From contig NZ_JAPDDT010000013.1 in assembly GCF_025950235.1 (NCBI RefSeq), forward strand, positions 1 through 64,000: a DNA stretch of 64,000 nt. Direction: 5' to 3'. This document shows positions 29,092 to 38,614 of this stretch, one piece after another; positions within the stretch are counted from its first letter, which is position 1, and the number at the start of each line of letters is the position of its first letter. Origin of the DNA: Luteolibacter arcticus. Its GTDB lineage: Bacteria; Verrucomicrobiota; Verrucomicrobiia; Verrucomicrobiales; Akkermansiaceae. Under the pieces are notes generated by a model. It had not been told where the DNA came from. It worked only from the letters and a program-made list of their open reading frames with translations, and did no database searches. A program made the position numbers and the translations under genes.

Positions 29092-31497
29092 TCAGGCGTT
29101 GTTTTCGCCGCCCTTGGCAGAGCGGGGCTTCGGCGCTTCGGGATTGGTTTCGGGCACCAGCGGCCGGATGTCAACGAGCGGCACCCAGCCGCGGCTGTCA
29201 TTGGTGAAGGCGACGTAGGCCCAGTCGCCGGAGCGGCTGACCAGCTTGCAGAGCGATCCGGCGGGCGCGTCGATGACGGTGGGAGCGGTGCGGGCGGCGT
29301 CGGTGCGGACCGTGGCGCTGTCGGCCACCACCACGGCTTGCTCGGTCAGCGGGGCGAAGCGGGCATCGTCCGGATAGTAGTGCCAGCCGAGTGCACCGCA
29401 AACGGCGATCAGCGGGGCGGTGACAAAGGCGGCGATGGCGGCCATGCGGACGCCGGCTCCCGGCCGGGTGGCAGGGAAGACCAGCAGGCCGATCCCCACG
29501 GCCCATGCGGCAGCGGCGACCAAGCCCTGCCAGAAGCCAAGCGGCAGCCGTGCGATCTGGTGCTCATAGTCCGGCCGCTGGATTGTGATGGAGCCGAATT
29601 TCCGCTCGAGGAAGCGGAGGTTCTGTCGCGACTCGGCGTGGGCGGGATTGCGGGCCAGGGCGCGCCGGTAGTAGAGCGCCGCTTCGCCGGCCGAGCCCAT
29701 GCGGTAGGCCGCATTGCCAATGTTGTAGAGCGTATCGGCGGGAAGCTGGTCGTAGGGACCGCTGTCGATCCATGCCTTGGCGGCTTCGCTGTAGCGGCCG
29801 TCTTCGAAGAGCTTGCCCGCATCCTCGGCAGCGCGGGCGCTTTCCCCGGAAAGGGTCAGGAATACGGCCACCAGTGGCAGGGCGATCCGGCGGAGCTGCT
29901 TGAGCACCTTGCTCCGCTCGGAACGGTCCACCCGGGCCTCGGCGCGTTCCTGGCGGAAGCTGCTCTCGTCGCGTCGCTTGAGTACTTCGCCGACGAAGGG
30001 GTCCTGACTGTTGCCGAGCCAGCGCTCGATGAAATGGCCGGCCGCGCGGTAGAAGCTCTGGTCCGGCGCATTCTCCACCACGCGCCATTCCTTGTGGCGG
30101 GCAATGACGTCGGGATCCTTGTGAAGCCGCGGGGCAATGGCGCGGAAAGCGATTCTCCCGATCAGGCCCAGCGCCAGCAACGCCGGCACGACCTGCCAAG
30201 TCCACGGTGGAAGGTTCAGCTTGTTAGAGAGCAGTCCGGCACTGGGATTCACCACGCCGAGGATGTCGGTCATTTGCTCGATCGGCATCGAGAGTGCCGG
30301 CGGCGGGGCGGCCATCACGCCCGGTGCGGTGGATGGCAGCACATTGAGCGGGATCGCATCGGAGAGGATTGATTCGTAGCTGCCCTTCGCCGGGTCGAAG
30401 TAGACCAGCTTGAAGGGCGGGATCGCCTTTTGCATCTGCAGCGGACGCATGAACTGGCGGAAAATCACCTCTCCGGAGAGTTCACGGCGTTCTTCGCCAC
30501 GTTCCTGCGGGGTGGCGTCGTAAAGTTTCCAGCCTTCGGCATCGAGTGGCTTCGGCGGAGTGAGCGCGTCGAGATTGCCACTGCCGGAAATGGCGATTTC
30601 CAGCGTGACGGGATCGCCTTCGCGCAAATCGGTCTCGCCGGTGACGACCTTCATCTCGAACTGGCCGACGGCATTGACGAAGCCCTCCGGCGCGCCGGGC
30701 GGCAGCGGCTTCGACTCGAGTTGCAGGGCCGGGACGGACAACTTGAGCGGCTGGGCGTAGGCCCGGCCGAAATTCTGCACCGACGCGATCTGGAGCTGCA
30801 AGGTGAGCGACGCGGGCCCGAGCGTGGCCGGACCGGGCTGGTTGGTGGAGGCGGTGCTGGGGTAGGGGACGGCGTAGTAGGTCCGGCCTAACAGCTGCGC
30901 CCGGCCGAGCTGTGGCTGCGGCTGGAAGCGCCAGGCAGACAGGCTTTGGCGCTCGAAGTCAGGGATCCCCCAGTCGATGACGATCTGATCGCCGGGGAAG
31001 TAGATCTTGAGCTCCACCGGCTGCTTCTCTCCAAGGAACGGTTGATCCTTGATCGAATGAAAGGCGGCCGAGTAACGGATCCGCTGGTCGCCGACGGTGG
31101 CGGTGGCCCAGGTCAGGCTGGTCTCGTCGATCACGCGGAACTCGACCGGGCGGGTGCGCTGGAGTTCGCCATTCACCATCACCTCGATCGGTGGGATCTC
31201 ATGGGTGCCGACCTCGAGGCTCGACACCACGAAGGGAATGAACTGCTCCAGCCGGCGGCCTTCACCGGCACGGCGCTGGACGTAGCCGCCCAACAGGCGC
31301 AGGTCCACGTTCTTGACCACCGGCAGCTTGGGCATGCTGACTTCCTCGCCGAAGTCGCCGCTGCGCAGGACGACTTCGAATTTGGCCTGCTCGCCACGGA
31401 CGAGGAAGCGGCTGCTCATCAGCGCCTCCACACGGGATGCGGCATGGGCCGCTCCGGCGAGCAGCAGGAAGAGGATAATGTGGCGGATTTGGTTCAC
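29092..31497 (-). CDS. BatD-like protein fused to TPR and SH3-like domains (BatD/BatE fusion)
   Basis: 801 residues. After a signal peptide (MNQIRHIILFLLLAGAAHA), the BatD region with beta-sandwich repeats fills about 20-430 ('SRFLVRGEQAKFEVVLRSGDF'). A TM lies near 432-452. A cytoplasmic stretch and a second TM near 530-545 precede TPR motifs ('YNIGNAAYRMGSAGEAALYYRRALARNP'). Two further TMs follow, then an SH3-like end ('VVADSATVRTDAARTAPTVIDAPAGSLCKLVSRSGDWAYVAF'). BatD and BatE are separate genes in Bacteroides; here they are joined. It is the last gene of the MoxR/Bat operon. Confidence 0.85.
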   Translation of the reverse strand: MNQIRHIILFLLLAGAAHAASRVEALMSSRFLVRGEQAKFEVVLRSGDFGEEVSMPKLPVVKNVDLRLLGGYVQRRAGEGRRLEQFIPFVVSSLEVGTHEIPPIEVMVNGELQRTRPVEFRVIDETSLTWATATVGDQRIRYSAAFHSIKDQPFLGEKQPVELKIYFPGDQIVIDWGIPDFERQSLSAWRFQPQPQLGRAQLLGRTYYAVPYPSTASTNQPGPATLGPASLTLQLQIASVQNFGRAYAQPLKLSVPALQLESKPLPPGAPEGFVNAVGQFEMKVVTGETDLREGDPVTLEIAISGSGNLDALTPPKPLDAEGWKLYDATPQERGEERRELSGEVIFRQFMRPLQMQKAIPPFKLVYFDPAKGSYESILSDAIPLNVLPSTAPGVMAAPPPALSMPIEQMTDILGVVNPSAGLLSNKLNLPPWTWQVVPALLALGLIGRIAFRAIAPRLHKDPDVIARHKEWRVVENAPDQSFYRAAGHFIERWLGNSQDPFVGEVLKRRDESSFRQERAEARVDRSERSKVLKQLRRIALPLVAVFLTLSGESARAAEDAGKLFEDGRYSEAAKAWIDSGPYDQLPADTLYNIGNAAYRMGSAGEAALYYRRALARNPAHAESRQNLRFLERKFGSITIQRPDYEHQIARLPLGFWQGLVAAAAWAVGIGLLVFPATRPGAGVRMAAIAAFVTAPLIAVCGALGWHYYPDDARFAPLTEQAVVVADSATVRTDAARTAPTVIDAPAGSLCKLVSRSGDWAYVAFTNDSRGWVPLVDIRPLVPETNPEAPKPRSAKGGENNA

Positions 31498-31512
31498 GTC
31501 GGAAAATTCAGG

Positions 31513-33582
31513 TTACCAGTCCTTTTCGGGCTGACGGTACTCCAAGCGGCCCGGATTGAGCGCGCCCTTCTCGAAATCAGCATTCTCACGCAAGATGCGG
31601 CGGGCGGCGTCCTCCGGGGTCTCGCCTTCCTTGGGCTTGCTGCCGCCGTTCTTCTTGTCGCCTTCCTTGTCACCCTTGCCGTCTTTGGGGCGGTCGCCGC
31701 CTTCGCCTTTGTTCTTCTTGTCGCTCTTGTCGCCGCCCTCGCCTTCGCGCTCCTGATCGCCCTTGCCTTCGCCTTCCTGGTCGCCTTCGCCTCCTTCGCC
31801 TTCAGGCTGAGGCTGGTCGCCTTGGCCTTCCCCCTCGCCGGGAGAGGGCATCGGCTGGAGCTGCTGGGCGTTCTCCTCGACCTCTTCGAGGATCTCGCGC
31901 AGCTTCTTGAGATACTTCACGGTCAGCGTGCGATTGTGGCGCGCATTTTCGAGCGACGAATCGTAGCGCAACGCGGAGTCGAAGTGCTTCACGCCATCGA
32001 TCCAGTCGCTGATCACGGAGTTGAATTTATCGAAGCCGGCGCTTTCGCCATTTTCGGGGGCCTCGCTTTGCATCCATTCGGAGAGGTTCTCGCGGACCAT
32101 CGTGTCGAAGGTCTCCATGGGATCCACCGGCTTGCCGGCTTCCGGCTTCTTCTCGTCCTTCGACAAGCCGAGGATGGAGTCCGCGATGCGCCCGAAGGCG
32201 TCCGGCTTCTCCTCATCTTCCTTGGGGTTCACGTTCGGATAGGCGGCGTCCCGCGATAGCCGTTTCCAGCCGCCGCCAAAGAGGACGCTGCCCATGCCAT
32301 GATGGGCGGCGGCGCGGACCTTCGGATCATCGGACTTCAACGCGGCACTGAACGCACTGCGGGCGGACTCAAGCTCGCCCTGGAGATAAGCGGCATTTCC
32401 CTCTGCCAGACGGTAGCGGGCGATCCGTTCCGGATCCTTCTCGGCCATGGCGAGGCCCTTGAAATAGGTCACCGCTTCCTCATGCCGGCCTTCTGCGAGC
32501 GCGCGGCGGGCGTCGTCCTCCACCCCGGCCTTGGCAGGCTGCGGGAACAGAAGCACCAGCGCCGCGGTGGCGGTCGCACTGGCCGGGCCGAGTCCCCGCC
32601 AGCGGGTGCCCGCGATGACCGAGGCCATCAGCATCAGGATGCCCGGCAGCACGAACCACTGGAAGTACTCGATGGGCACGAACCGTTCGCGGCCGGCGAT
32701 CTCGAATTGCTCCATGTCGGAAATCGCCAGCTTCACCATCTCCGGGATGCTGGTGGCGGAGGTGGCGGCGGCAAAGCGTCCGCCTGTTTCCAAGGCCATC
32801 CGCTTCAGCGGCTCGGCATTCAAGGCGCTGCGCACCGGATTGCCCGCACGATCGCGGTGGCGGCCGTCGGGGAAGTCCTTGTCCGGGACGAAGTCGCCGA
32901 GTTCGGTGCCCATGCCGATGGTGAAAACGTAGATGCCGGAGCGCTTCGCCTCTGCCGCCAGCCGCATCATCCGCCCGGTGGTTTCATCGCCGTCGGTCAT
33001 GATGATCAACGCGTTCTCCTTCTGGCCGGTCTCCTTCAGCGTCTTGATCGCCATTTCGAGGGTGCCTTCGAGATTCGTGCCGCCCACCGGGATGTAGCCG
33101 GTGTCGAGCTGGTCGATGGTTTCTCGCGCCGCCGAATGATCCGGGGTGAGTGGGGCGACCAGGTAGGGTTCCCCGGCGAAGGCGATCACGCCGATGCGAT
33201 CTCCCGGCAAGGCATCCATCAGGTCATAGCAGAGGGTCTTTGCCTGGGTCAGCCGGTCTGGCTTGAGGTCATTCACCAGCATGCTTCGGGAAAGGTCGAG
33301 CGCGAGCAGGACGTTGCGGCCCTTGGTGGTTTCGGTTTCGAGACCCTTGCTGGTCTGCGGCCGCGCCAGGCCGAGCGCCAGCAGCACCACTGCCGTCAGC
33401 AAGAAGGAGAACGCGAGCCAGCGCGGCAGCGGGCTCGACCGGCGCAGCAGCTTCGGGCGCAGGCGCGGTGCGGCAAAGGCGGCCCACTGCTTGCGACGCA
33501 GGCGCGCGGTCAGCACCGCTCCGATCGCGAACAGCGGGATCAGTAGCAGCAACAGGAGCCAGGCGGGTTGGGCGAGCGTCAT
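31513..33582 (-). CDS. Von Willebrand A plus TPR protein (BatB/BatC fusion)
   Basis: 689 residues from the ATG at 33582, which overlaps the previous gene by ATGA. TMs are near 7-27, 54-74 and 305-345. The VWA domain (about 85-290) has the MIDAS residues DLSRS, a Thr in 'GGTNLEG' and 'TDGDE'. Then follow TPR units (about 360-430, 'GRHEEAVTYFKGLAMAEKDPERIARYRLAEGNAAYLQG') and a helical segment. A low-complexity Gly/Glu/Lys/Asp tail spans about 575-655. It joins what is encoded as BatB and BatC elsewhere. Role in the envelope not established; implicated in stress and virulence in other species. Confidence 0.87.
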   Translation of the reverse strand: MTLAQPAWLLLLLLIPLFAIGAVLTARLRRKQWAAFAAPRLRPKLLRRSSPLPRWLAFSFLLTAVVLLALGLARPQTSKGLETETTKGRNVLLALDLSRSMLVNDLKPDRLTQAKTLCYDLMDALPGDRIGVIAFAGEPYLVAPLTPDHSAARETIDQLDTGYIPVGGTNLEGTLEMAIKTLKETGQKENALIIMTDGDETTGRMMRLAAEAKRSGIYVFTIGMGTELGDFVPDKDFPDGRHRDRAGNPVRSALNAEPLKRMALETGGRFAAATSATSIPEMVKLAISDMEQFEIAGRERFVPIEYFQWFVLPGILMLMASVIAGTRWRGLGPASATATAALVLLFPQPAKAGVEDDARRALAEGRHEEAVTYFKGLAMAEKDPERIARYRLAEGNAAYLQGELESARSAFSAALKSDDPKVRAAAHHGMGSVLFGGGWKRLSRDAAYPNVNPKEDEEKPDAFGRIADSILGLSKDEKKPEAGKPVDPMETFDTMVRENLSEWMQSEAPENGESAGFDKFNSVISDWIDGVKHFDSALRYDSSLENARHNRTLTVKYLKKLREILEEVEENAQQLQPMPSPGEGEGQGDQPQPEGEGGEGDQEGEGKGDQEREGEGGDKSDKKNKGEGGDRPKDGKGDKEGDKKNGGSKPKEGETPEDAARRILRENADFEKGALNPGRLEYRQPEKDW

Positions 33583-34580
33583 GGCGCGGGAGGCGGATTG
33601 AGGGCCAACACGAAGGCGGCGGACAGGGAGGCAATCACCGCAGCCCCAATGAACCACGGAAACAGTTCGGTGTCTTCGATGACCGTGCGGGACACCGTTT
33701 CGGACTTCTCAAGCTCGTCGATGCTTTTGAAGGTGCCTTCCAATTCCGCGACATTCTGGGCCCAGTAGTGCTCGCCCTTGGTCAAGGTGGCGATCTTCTT
33801 CAGGGTCGGCAGGTCGAACTCCTGGCGGGCGAAGCGCTGAATGTGGCGTTCGACCCGGCCCTCCTCGGTGCCGATGGCGATGGTGTAAATCTTGATGCCG
33901 AGCTTCTTGGCATTCTCCGCGGCCTCGATGGGGGAGATCTTGCCGGAATTCGAGGCTCCGTCGGTCAGCAGGACGATGATCTTGCTCTTGGCATCCCGCG
34001 ATTCCAACCGCGTCGATGCGGCCGCGATCGCCGAGCCGATGGCGGTGCCCATTTCCTTGAGGATGTTCAGGTCCACCTGCCGGAAGCTCTGGAGCAGCCA
34101 ATCGTGATCGAGGGTGATGGGGCTGACCGAGTAGGGACGGCCGGAGAAGATCACCATGCCAATGCGGTCGTCCTTGCGGCCTTCGATGAACTTGTGAACC
34201 ACCGCTTTCGCCGCATCCAGCCGCTGCAAGGGCCGGCCGTCGGGCGTGTAGAAGTCATCGATGCTCATCGACAGCGACACGTCGAAGGCGATCACGATGT
34301 CGATGCCGCTGGCGGTTTTGCTCTGATACTCGTTGCGCCACACCGGGCGGGCCATCGCGAGGATCGCCGGTATCAGTGCGAGGATGGCCAAGGGCATGCC
34401 GAAGGAGAATGCGGTGCGGCGGACCTTCGCCCCGAGACTGACCAGCACCGACAGTGTGGAAAAGGTCAGGGCCGCCTCCGCCCCGCGGCCGCGCCGCAGG
34501 ATGAATAGCAGCAGGCAGGGGATCAGCAGCAGCAGCCACTGCGACTGGGCGAAGCGGAAATGTTCGAGGAATTCCGTCAT
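33579..34580 (-). CDS. Von Willebrand A membrane protein (BatA-like)
   Basis: 333 residues. Two N-terminal TMs (about 15-29 and 58-77), a VWA domain with complete MIDAS (DVSLS near 100, 'GTAIGSAI', 'LTDGASNSG') and a C-terminal TM near 310-328. This is the BatA topology. Both ends overlap neighbouring genes by four bases (ATGA), so translation of the operon is coupled. It is expected to form a membrane complex with the BatB/BatC fusion under control of the MoxR ATPase. Confidence 0.9.
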   Translation of the reverse strand: MTEFLEHFRFAQSQWLLLLIPCLLLFILRRGRGAEAALTFSTLSVLVSLGAKVRRTAFSFGMPLAILALIPAILAMARPVWRNEYQSKTASGIDIVIAFDVSLSMSIDDFYTPDGRPLQRLDAAKAVVHKFIEGRKDDRIGMVIFSGRPYSVSPITLDHDWLLQSFRQVDLNILKEMGTAIGSAIAAASTRLESRDAKSKIIVLLTDGASNSGKISPIEAAENAKKLGIKIYTIAIGTEEGRVERHIQRFARQEFDLPTLKKIATLTKGEHYWAQNVAELEGTFKSIDELEKSETVSRTVIEDTELFPWFIGAAVIASLSAAFVLALNPPPAP

Positions 34581-35089
34581 GCTGGCTGGTACTGGTGGAG
34601 TCGGTCGAGCAATTGGCGGGCCGCTCCGAAAAGCGCCACCGGATCGCCATTTGCGTCGCGACCATACTTCAATCGGGCGAGATGGGAAAATCCTTCCGCC
34701 GTGACATTGCGCAACTCCTCAGGGTAGCTGGATAGCGCGGCGTGGCGGGAAATGAACTCCTCGTGGGTCTCGAACAACGCCGGATCCCCACAAACGGTAG
34801 CCAGATAGCGGCGCAGGACTAGCGACACCTTGGTCGCGGCCACCTGCATTCCACCCTCGGGCACGGCATCCAGATCATGCTGCGCCAGTGCGTAGGCCTC
34901 CTCCCGCAGGTGCCGCGGGTCGGTTTCCGTCGTTCTGGTGCGGCGCAGGTAAAATGCGAAGCCCACCACGCCGGCGATGGCCAGGCCGATGAGCACCCAT
35001 GCCCATGGCGGCAGGCCGGGATCGGGCAACAGCGGGTCTGCCGGGACCAGATCCCGGAGCACCAGCGCGTCGTCAGTTTCCTTGGCCAT
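34577..35089 (-). CDS. DUF4381 single-pass membrane protein of the Bat operon
   Basis: 170 residues. 'LVPADPLLPDPGLPPWAWVLIGLAIAGVVGF' contains the Pro-rich approach and TM (about 27-47) of DUF4381. The C-terminal half is helical and cytoplasmic ('KVSLVLRRYLATVCGDPALFETHEEF'). It lies between DUF58 and BatA, the standard place for this family. No enzymatic residues known. Confidence 0.85.
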   Translation of the reverse strand: MAKETDDALVLRDLVPADPLLPDPGLPPWAWVLIGLAIAGVVGFAFYLRRTRTTETDPRHLREEAYALAQHDLDAVPEGGMQVAATKVSLVLRRYLATVCGDPALFETHEEFISRHAALSSYPEELRNVTAEGFSHLARLKYGRDANGDPVALFGAARQLLDRLHQYQPA

Positions 35090-35095
35090 GGTAGA

Positions 35096-35989
35096 TCAGC
35101 GGGCGCGCTTGCTTGCGCGTTTTTTCAAGAGCCGGTGAAGATCGCCGAGCCGTTCGCGGTCGGTCGAGATCTGCGCGTGGTCGATGCCGTTCTTCTTGCA
35201 GATCGCGCGGATGCCTTCCATCTGGCGGCGCATCAGCTTTTCGTAGCCCATGCGCAGGTTGGCGTTGTTGGTATTGACCAGCGCCTCCCAGCCGGTTTCG
35301 GGATCGGTGAATACGACCCGGCCGGCTTTCGGCAGGGTCATTTCCAGCGGGTCATTCACCTGCAGGGCGATCGTCTCGTGCTTGCGCGCCACCTTGCCGA
35401 GCGGCTTGTCGATCGGATCATCGAAGAAGTCCGAGATCATGAACACGAAGGCTTTCCGCCGCAGGGTGCGGATCAGGAAATCGCAGGCGGATTGGATCGA
35501 GGTGCCCGGCTTGTCGGGCTCCGCCATCAGGATCTCGCGCACGATCCGCAGCACGTGGCGGGTTCCTTTCGCCGGGGGGACGAACAGGATCGGCTCGTGC
35601 GCGAATAGCAGAAGGCCGACCTTGTCGCCATTGCCCACGGCGCTGAAGCCGAGGATCGCCGCCGCTTCCGCCGCTGCCTCGCGCTTTGAAAAGTGAACGC
35701 TGCCAAACTCGGCGGAACCCGAGACATCCACTGCCAGGATCACCGCCAGCTCTCGCTCTTCGCGGAACTTCCGGATGTAGGGCGTGCCCATCCGCGCGGT
35801 GACATTCCAGTCGATGAAGCGGATCTCATCGCCGTGCGCGTACTCGCGGAAGTCATCGAAATCGAGGCCTTGGCCGCGGAAGGACGATTGGTATTCGCCG
35901 GCAAAGGTCTCCCTCACCAGTCGCCGGGCCTTGAGCTCGAGCTTGCGGACCCGGCTCATCACTTCCTCGATGTGCTCGTCGTGGGTCAT
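35096..35989 (-). CDS. DUF58 protein of the MoxR/Bat operon
   Basis: 297 residues from the ATG at 35989 (MTHDEHIEEVMSRVRKLELKARRLV). The core motif 'YQSSFRGQGLDFDDFREYAHGDEIRFIDWNVTARMG' is the DUF58 signature. A VWA-like fold follows with 'VDVSGSAEFG' (DxSxS). It lacks TM segments, so it is cytoplasmic. It is believed to be a partner or substrate of MoxR in assembling the Bat complex. A longer frame to 36019 runs into the inverted repeat and was not chosen. Confidence 0.9.
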   Translation of the reverse strand: MTHDEHIEEVMSRVRKLELKARRLVRETFAGEYQSSFRGQGLDFDDFREYAHGDEIRFIDWNVTARMGTPYIRKFREERELAVILAVDVSGSAEFGSVHFSKREAAAEAAAILGFSAVGNGDKVGLLLFAHEPILFVPPAKGTRHVLRIVREILMAEPDKPGTSIQSACDFLIRTLRRKAFVFMISDFFDDPIDKPLGKVARKHETIALQVNDPLEMTLPKAGRVVFTDPETGWEALVNTNNANLRMGYEKLMRRQMEGIRAICKKNGIDHAQISTDRERLGDLHRLLKKRASKRAR

Positions 35990-35991
35990 GG

Positions 35992-36126
35992 GAAAGAGAC
36001 GCAGGACTGGAAGACGCACGACACAAGGCTGGAGGGCGTCCAGTTGGCCGTGCTGGTTCTGTCGTTCGCGCGCCGCATTATGATTTCAAGTCTTGCGTCT
36101 TGGGTCTTGAAGTCTTGCGTCTTCAG
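35992..36126. repeat. Imperfect 37-bp inverted repeats between moxR and the DUF58 gene
   Basis: The left arm (about 35993-36029, core AGACGCAGGACTGGAAGACG) matches the reverse complement of the right arm (about 36088-36124, core GTCTTGCGTCTTGGGTCTTG) at about 28 of 37 positions. Between them are some 57 unremarkable bases. The right arm runs over the moxR stop codon (36123-36125). The layout resembles the GxxExxY-flanking repeats but without a gene inside, so it could be a deleted cassette. Confidence 0.6.
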
Positions 36127-37106
36127 GGCACCGGCACCTTCGCGAGGACGCGATCGAGGATTTGGTCCGTGGTCACTTCCTCGGCTTCCGCCTCGTAGCT
36201 GAGCAGGATGCGGTGGCGCAGGACGTCGTGGGCCATGTCTTTCACGTCTTGGGGCGTCACGTAGGCGCGGCCGGCGCTGAAGGCGCGGGCGCGGGCGGTC
36301 AGGGCGAGATTGATCGTGCCACGCGGCGAGGCGCCAGCGCGGATCAGATGCTTCAGCCCGCCGTCAATCTTGGCCGGGAAGCGGGTCGCGCGGATCACAT
36401 CGACGATGTATTCGCGCACCGCGGGATCGATGTAGATCTGGTTCACGTGCGAGCGGGACTCGGCGACCTGTGCCGGGCTGGCCACGGTGCGAGTCTGGTA
36501 GGGCGGGGCGGAGGTCGCCATGCGGTCGAGAACCTGGAGTTCCTCGTCCTTGGTCGGATAGCCGACGCTCACCTTGAGCAGGAAGCGGTCGAGCTGGGCT
36601 TCCGGAAGCTGATAGGTGCCCTCCTGGTCGATCGGGTTCTGCGTTGCCAGCACCAGGAATGGCTCGGGCAGCTTGTAAGTCGTGTCCGCGAGGGTGACCT
36701 GCTTTTCCTGCATCGCCTCAAGCAAGGCGGACTGGACCTTGGCCGGGGCGCGGTTGATTTCGTCGGCGAGGATCAGGTTATTGAAAATCGGCCCCAGCTT
36801 CGGCGAGAACTTCGCCTCCTGCGGGTTATAGACCATGGTGCCGAGCAAGTCGGCCGGCAACAGGTCCGGGGTGAACTGGAAGCGGGCGAAACTCGCATCG
36901 AGCGACCCAGAGAGCGCCTTCACCGCCAGGGTTTTCGCCAGGCCGGGGACGCCTTCTAACAAAATGTGGCCATTGCATATCAGCCCGACGACCAACCGGT
37001 CCACCAGCCGGTCCTGGCCGACCAGCACGCGGCCCATTTCCTCTTTTACGGCGGTAATCCAGCCACTGGTGGCGGCGATCCGGTCCTGCAGTTCTTCAGT
37101 CGTCAT
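36123..37106 (-). CDS. MoxR-family AAA+ ATPase
   Basis: 327 residues from the ATG at 37106 (MTTEELQDRIAATSGWITAVKEEMGRVLVGQDRLVDRL). Walker A is GVPGLAKT near 63, Walker B is LILADEINRAP near 123, sensor 1 is 'LATQNPIDQEGTYQLPEAQLDRF' and arginine finger and sensor 2 elements lie further on. 'LLEGVPGLAKT' and the 'TQNPIDQEGTYQLPEAQLDRF' run are diagnostic of the MoxR subgroup. It is a chaperone-like ATPase that acts on VWA proteins, which are encoded just downstream. Confidence 0.94.
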   Translation of the reverse strand: MTTEELQDRIAATSGWITAVKEEMGRVLVGQDRLVDRLVVGLICNGHILLEGVPGLAKTLAVKALSGSLDASFARFQFTPDLLPADLLGTMVYNPQEAKFSPKLGPIFNNLILADEINRAPAKVQSALLEAMQEKQVTLADTTYKLPEPFLVLATQNPIDQEGTYQLPEAQLDRFLLKVSVGYPTKDEELQVLDRMATSAPPYQTRTVASPAQVAESRSHVNQIYIDPAVREYIVDVIRATRFPAKIDGGLKHLIRAGASPRGTINLALTARARAFSAGRAYVTPQDVKDMAHDVLRHRILLSYEAEAEEVTTDQILDRVLAKVPVP

Positions 37107-37217
37107 TGTTCGGCTTTCAAAAAGGATGGGTGCCCGCGGGCGGCACGGCCAGCGCGAATCCACGCTGACAACGGGCTAAGCGACCCGGGGGTGCTGGCGT
37201 GTCTAAAAACACCGCCT

Positions 37218-38600
37218 TCAACCGAACCTCTCGTGCAAGCGTGTCAGCACTTCGCCGGCCATCCGCGCCGTGGCCGCGAATTCTCGCGAAACCCGTTGGT
37301 CGGCGATCACCCGGCTCCAGAACTCCCGCGCCAGCAAAAGCATCTCCCGCCATGCCTCCGCCGCGGCCGGCACCGGCGGCTGCGGGGCGAAAGCTCGATC
37401 CATCAGTTCGCCCTGCGGCCCCGGGGCCCAAAGCATCGGCAGCATGTCATAAGCGGGTGCCAGCACGAAGGGGAGGGAGTCGGTCATCCGGAAGGCCAGA
37501 TTGCCCGCGTGCATGTCGGTGTTGCCGATCAGCTCGCCGAAGGCCTGCAGGCGGCGCACCCGCTCTGTGGCGGGGGACTCACATAGGCCGTAGCGCTCTA
37601 AATCCGCGACCCGCGTCGCCCAATCTCCGGAATGTCCTCCGTGCAAGGTCGCCAGCGAGATGGTTCCCCGGCGGCCGCCGTTCGTCGTGCGGTCGAAGCG
37701 AGACAATTCAAGGAATCTCCGGCCGCCGGCATCGATCAGGCGCTGCGCTTTCTCCGCGAGTCCCGCCTCCGCGAGCAGTTCCAGCGCGTGCCACTCCATG
37801 GCCAGCAGGTCTGCCCAGCGCCGGCCGGTCCCTTGGCTGACTGGCGGGGAAAATTTCACCAGCACCTGCCGCCGCTCGACGCCGGATTCCTCCAAGGTCG
37901 CCAGAAATTTCGGCTGCTCACCGCCGAGCCAGCCGCCGGGCATCGGCTCCGTCATCGTGCGCGCCGCCAATTCCGGATAGCGGGTCATGGCCTGGTGCGG
38001 CGCCAGCGTCGATTCTGGGGTGGGCTGCATCTGCAAGGCCAGCGCCCGGCGCAGGCAGGCGTCCCCGAGGATCCAGTCGCCCGGTCCTTCCTCACCGGCG
38101 GCGTGGAGAAAAACCACCAGGTCATCGTCGCTCCAGCGACCGGGGTCCGCTGACATCTGGAGGCCACTCGCCAGCCGCGTCGCCAACGCCCCACCGAGAA
38201 ATCCCCGCGGGGTCAATTCGCGCACGAAACCCGGTAGTCCGTCCGATAATCCCTCAGAGTCGGAGAAGTGTCCGATCCATGCCGGCGGGGTGTCTTCCCA
38301 CTGGATTCGCCACGCCCCGTGATAGGCCTCAACCGTCCCGCGTCGCTCGGCGCGGCCCGCCGCGTCGATTTGATAGAGTGGAAAAGTGGTGTCCGTTTCC
38401 CTCACTTTCCGGCGGAGCGCATAGCGAGTCCGGCGGGTGGCGCCGAAGCTCGCCACGTGGCTCCCGAAGTCGCCGAGGGTCCGGGTGATGGTGGACCGAT
38501 CTACCCGGAAATCGGCCGCCAACTCGGCGGCTGAGACCGGGCCGGTGGTCTGGAGGCGTGAAAACAGGTCTTTCGCGGGCAATCGTGGGGGGCGAGCCAT
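37218..38600 (-). CDS. HipA-like Ser/Thr kinase with fused N-terminal HTH
   Basis: 460 residues. Residues 1-45 form a helix-turn-helix ('PAKDLFSRLQTTGPVSAAELAADFRVDRSTITRTL'). The HipA fold follows: a glycine-rich ATP loop 'GGWLGGEQPKFLATLE' near 218-233, the lysine in 'VLVKFS', the catalytic loop 'GELIGNTDMHAGNLAF' near 360-375 and the metal Asp in 'PAYDMLPMLW'. Ordinary HipA toxins are repressed by a separate HipB; no HipB-like gene is adjacent, and the HTH is part of the same chain. Target unknown; known HipAs phosphorylate glutamyl-tRNA synthetase. Confidence 0.82.
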   Translation of the reverse strand: MARPPRLPAKDLFSRLQTTGPVSAAELAADFRVDRSTITRTLGDFGSHVASFGATRRTRYALRRKVRETDTTFPLYQIDAAGRAERRGTVEAYHGAWRIQWEDTPPAWIGHFSDSEGLSDGLPGFVRELTPRGFLGGALATRLASGLQMSADPGRWSDDDLVVFLHAAGEEGPGDWILGDACLRRALALQMQPTPESTLAPHQAMTRYPELAARTMTEPMPGGWLGGEQPKFLATLEESGVERRQVLVKFSPPVSQGTGRRWADLLAMEWHALELLAEAGLAEKAQRLIDAGGRRFLELSRFDRTTNGGRRGTISLATLHGGHSGDWATRVADLERYGLCESPATERVRRLQAFGELIGNTDMHAGNLAFRMTDSLPFVLAPAYDMLPMLWAPGPQGELMDRAFAPQPPVPAAAEAWREMLLLAREFWSRVIADQRVSREFAATARMAGEVLTRLHERFG

Positions 38601-38614
38601 GCGCCACGGGTTAT

